Shown one piece after another: positions 5,865 to 7,336 of a stretch of DNA of 7,336 nt. The position numbers and the translations under genes were made by a program. The stretch is from Thauera sp. (GTDB lineage: Bacteria; Pseudomonadota; Gammaproteobacteria; Burkholderiales; Rhodocyclaceae), in the NCBI GenBank assembly GCA_003446655.1, contig DMCZ01000148.1:4500-11835 (forward strand). The letters run 5' to 3'. Position 1 is the first letter of the stretch; each line of letters opens with the position of its first letter. The notes under the pieces are model-generated. The model had not been told where the DNA came from and did no database searches. It saw nothing but the letters and a program-made list of their open reading frames with translations.

Positions 5865-7009
5865 ATCCGCGCCGGCGCCGCCGCCACCCGCTGGGTGGCG
5901 GTCTGCTCGAGCCACTTGCGCACGCGCTTGGCGTCGGCGGTGCGGGTGTAGCGGCCGTCAGAATCCATCAGCACCATCACCACCGGCTGCTGGTGCAGCC
6001 AGGTCTGCATGACCAGGCAGCGGCCAGCCTCGGAAATGTAGCCGGTCTTCGACACGCTGATCGCCCACTCCGGGCTGCGCACCAGGCTGTTGGTGTTGCC
6101 GAAGCGCAGCATGCGGCCATTGATGTCGACGTAACGCTCGTGCGCGGTCGAGAACTCGCGAATCAGCGGAAACGACGCCGATGCGGCAACCAGCTTGGCG
6201 AGATCGCGCGGGCTGGAGACGTTGCCCGGGTTGAGGCCCGTGCTGTCGTGGAAGCGGGTGTTCCACAGACCCAGCAGGCGGGCCTTGACGTTCATCGCCT
6301 CGACGAACGCGGCCTCGCCGCCCGGATAGTTGCGGGCCAGCGCGGAGGCCGCGCGGTTTTCGGACGACATCAGCGCAAGATGCAGCATGTCGGCGCGCGT
6401 CAGCGTGGTCCCCAGCGACAGGCGCGAACCCGTGCCCTTCAGGCGGTCGATGTCGCCCTCGGTGATCTCGAGTGGCTCGGACAGGCTCTGCCCGGACTCG
6501 AGGACGACCATGGCCGTCATCAGCTTGGTGATCGAAGCGATCGGCAAAACGGCGGCCGCGTTACGCTCGAGCAGCACTTCGCCGGTGTTCTGATTGACGA
6601 CATAGAAGGCGCTCGAGCCCAGCACCGGCATGCCATTGGCGTCAAGCGTGAGCGCTGCCTCGGTCTGGTCGCCCAGCACCGACGCCGGCGCGACCGCGAG
6701 TGCGGCGGGCGCCGCCTTGCGCAGGGTGACGCGCACGGGCGCCGACTTGCCGCGCCCCGTCGTCCCGGCCCTGGCCGTCCTGGTGACCTTCGATGTCGCC
6801 TTCCGCGCCGGTTTCACCTTGCTCGCAGCCTTGGCCCGCGCCGCCGGTTTGGTGACGGCCTTCGGCTTTGCGGCAGCCTTCTTGACCGTGGAATTGGCAG
6901 CAGCGGCCGTCTTGGCGCCACTGCGGCTGGCGCTGGAGGTCGCGCTCGCTGTTCCGGATTGCAGCGCGAACAGCGCCGCGAGGGCGGCAACGAGGACTCG
7001 GAATTTCAT
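5855..7009 (-). CDS. pbpG: D-alanyl-D-alanine endopeptidase, PBP7-like (S11 family)
   Basis: A 384-residue exported serine peptidase that cuts D-Ala-meso-DAP cross-links in periplasmic peptidoglycan (low-molecular-mass PBP). A signal peptide is seen at 1-23 (MKFRVLVAALAALFALQSGTASA). All three active-site motifs are present: Ser159-Ile-Thr-Lys162 (nucleophile), Ser216-Glu-Asn218 and Lys321-Thr-Gly323. The block SSENRAASALARNYPGGEAAF is characteristic of PBP7 rather than PBP5/6. No C-terminal amphipathic anchor of the PBP5 type is apparent; the end is a short Ala-rich tail. Compared with E. coli PBP7 (about 310 residues) there are some 75 extra residues: positions 24-105 are almost entirely Ala, Lys, Arg, Thr and Ser. 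The start ATG 7009 is chosen because the signal peptide begins there and a promoter lies just upstream. It lacks a clear Shine-Dalgarno sequence. An open frame to 7228 is rejected. Confidence 0.94.
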   Translation of the reverse strand: MKFRVLVAALAALFALQSGTASATSSASRSGAKTAAAANSTVKKAAAKPKAVTKPAARAKAASKVKPARKATSKVTRTARAGTTGRGKSAPVRVTLRKAAPAALAVAPASVLGDQTEAALTLDANGMPVLGSSAFYVVNQNTGEVLLERNAAAVLPIASITKLMTAMVVLESGQSLSEPLEITEGDIDRLKGTGSRLSLGTTLTRADMLHLALMSSENRAASALARNYPGGEAAFVEAMNVKARLLGLWNTRFHDSTGLNPGNVSSPRDLAKLVAASASFPLIREFSTAHERYVDINGRMLRFGNTNSLVRSPEWAISVSKTGYISEAGRCLVMQTWLHQQPVVMVLMDSDGRYTRTADAKRVRKWLEQTATQRVAAAPARIGG

Positions 7010-7175
7010 GATGGCGGCGGGCAGAAAGAAGGACTTCGCGGACAGCGGGCGTTTCGTTTTAAAAATAAGCAGATACAGAAAGGATTTCAAGTCGTTTCGA
7101 AGTTCGACGTGAAATTTTCCAGCTTTCGTGTGCCGGCACCCGGCGTACGCCTTCCGCCCGTATGCGCAAGCCTCG
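7010..7175. other. Intergenic region between the phospholipase gene and pbpG
   Basis: These 166 bases hold the pbpG promoter and leader on the left. On the right are two short perfect palindromes, GTGCCGGCAC (7130-7139) and GGCGTACGCC (7142-7151). No small gene with a ribosome binding site is visible on either strand. The palindromes could be protein sites or parts of a 3'-end structure; nothing in the sequence decides between these. Confidence 0.5.
7062..7090 (-). promoter_or_regulatory. Probable sigma70 promoter of pbpG
   Basis: On the minus strand TTGAAA (complement of 7085-7090, 5 of 6 matches to TTGACA) is followed after exactly 17 bases by TATTTT (complement of 7062-7067, 4 of 6 matches to TATAAT). 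This lies in a short A/T-rich island within otherwise GC-rich DNA. Transcription would start near 7055 and give a leader of about 46 bases. It implies that pbpG can be transcribed independently of the phospholipase gene upstream. Confidence 0.55.
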
Positions 7176-7336
7176 TCACTCCAGGCGCAGGAAGCGCCTG
7201 AGTTCAGGGGCGCGCGACATTGCGTCATGGTAGCCGAGCTCGATCAGCGCGCGCGTGAACTCGGGCTCGAACAACAGGTAGGAGAGCAGGGTGGAGCCGT
7301 CGCGTCGCAGCGTTCCCAGCCCACGCAGCACGGTCC
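7176..7336 (-). CDS. Patatin-like phospholipase, C-terminal end (partial)
   Basis: The last 52 codons of a gene entering from the right edge; the stop is TGA (complement of 7176-7178). The visible peptide includes GTLRRDGSTLLSYLLFEP, EFTRALIELGYHDAM and the terminal RRFLRLE. The block 'LLSYLLFEPEFTRALIELGY(H/R)DAM' is what I recall from the C-terminus of bacterial patatin-like (NTE/RssA-type) phospholipases, where it follows the catalytic Ser-Asp domain. The catalytic GxSxG and DGG motifs lie outside the window, so lipase activity cannot be judged. It is in the same orientation as pbpG, 166 bases upstream of that gene's start codon. The identification is by recall of family sequence; the coding frame itself is clear. 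Confidence 0.6.
   Translation of the reverse strand, partial: TVLRGLGTLRRDGSTLLSYLLFEPEFTRALIELGYHDAMSRAPELRRFLRLE
7182..7200 (-). terminator. Hairpin at the 3' end of the phospholipase gene
   Basis: On the minus strand CAGGCGC-TTCCT-GCGCCTG forms a perfect 7-bp stem with a 5-base loop. It ends three bases before the stop codon, inside the final codons. No T-run follows. A second small stem (GCCGG-GTG-CCGGC, complement of 7132-7144) lies further downstream. Together they may slow or end transcription before the pbpG promoter, but neither is a classical intrinsic terminator. Confidence 0.3.

Noticed and set aside
7091..7108. GTCG-N10-CGAC inverted repeat just upstream of the pbpG -35 box
   Set aside because: Only four-base arms, expected by chance at this GC content.
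7130..7151. Adjacent 10-bp palindromes GTGCCGGCAC and GGCGTACGCC
   Set aside because: Perfect but short and GC-rich, with no second copies seen nearby; not enough to call regulatory sites.
5993..7201. 402-codon plus-strand frame opposite pbpG
   Set aside because: Antisense shadow with Arg/Gly/His bias; the minus strand carries intact SxxK, SxN and KTG motifs.
7010..7228. 73-residue N-terminal extension of the PbpG-like protein
   Set aside because: It would bury the signal peptide and overlap the phospholipase gene end and the pbpG promoter.

Overview
The window looks like a chromosomal segment of a GC-rich proteobacterium. The protein types and codon use fit a betaproteobacterium, perhaps Rhodocyclales (Thauera/Azoarcus-like). 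That placement rests on recalled protein similarity and base composition, not on a database search.

Left two thirds (1-4833, minus strand): the 5' part of an Mrp (Mnh/Sha/Pha) multisubunit Na+(K+)/H+ antiporter operon of the 'group 2' type, in which MrpA and MrpB are one fused polypeptide. The transcription order is mrpAB (1972-4833), mrpC (1556-1972), mrpD (39-1559) and the first 13 codons of mrpE (1-39). The operon continues off the left edge, where mrpF and mrpG are expected. Every junction overlaps (TGATG, ATGA, TGATG), so translation is probably coupled.

Middle (4834-5037): a 204-bp divergent control region. It holds a TATACT -10 box and a foldable leader for mrp, plus two near-identical 17-bp palindromes (ATTTCAC-N3-GTGAAAT with one mismatch each) whose centres are 34 bp apart. 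These are good candidates for the operator of the IclR-family regulator encoded divergently at 5038-5832 (plus strand). The arrangement suggests that this regulator controls itself and possibly the antiporter.

Right third (5855-7336, minus strand): a penicillin-binding-protein-7-type D-alanyl-D-alanine endopeptidase (pbpG-like, 5855-7009). It has an unusually long Lys/Ala-rich basic segment after the signal peptide and its own sigma70-like promoter. Upstream of it lies the 3' end of what looks like a patatin-like phospholipase gene (7176-7336). iclR and pbpG converge with only 22 bp between their stop codons.

No tRNA, rRNA, CRISPR array, insertion sequence or other mobile signature was seen. 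Nothing here is clearly a new system. The most informative items are the paired operator-like palindromes between iclR and mrp and the histone-H1-like linker of the PbpG-like enzyme. Very long open frames opposite mrp and pbpG are shadows of GC-rich coding sequence.
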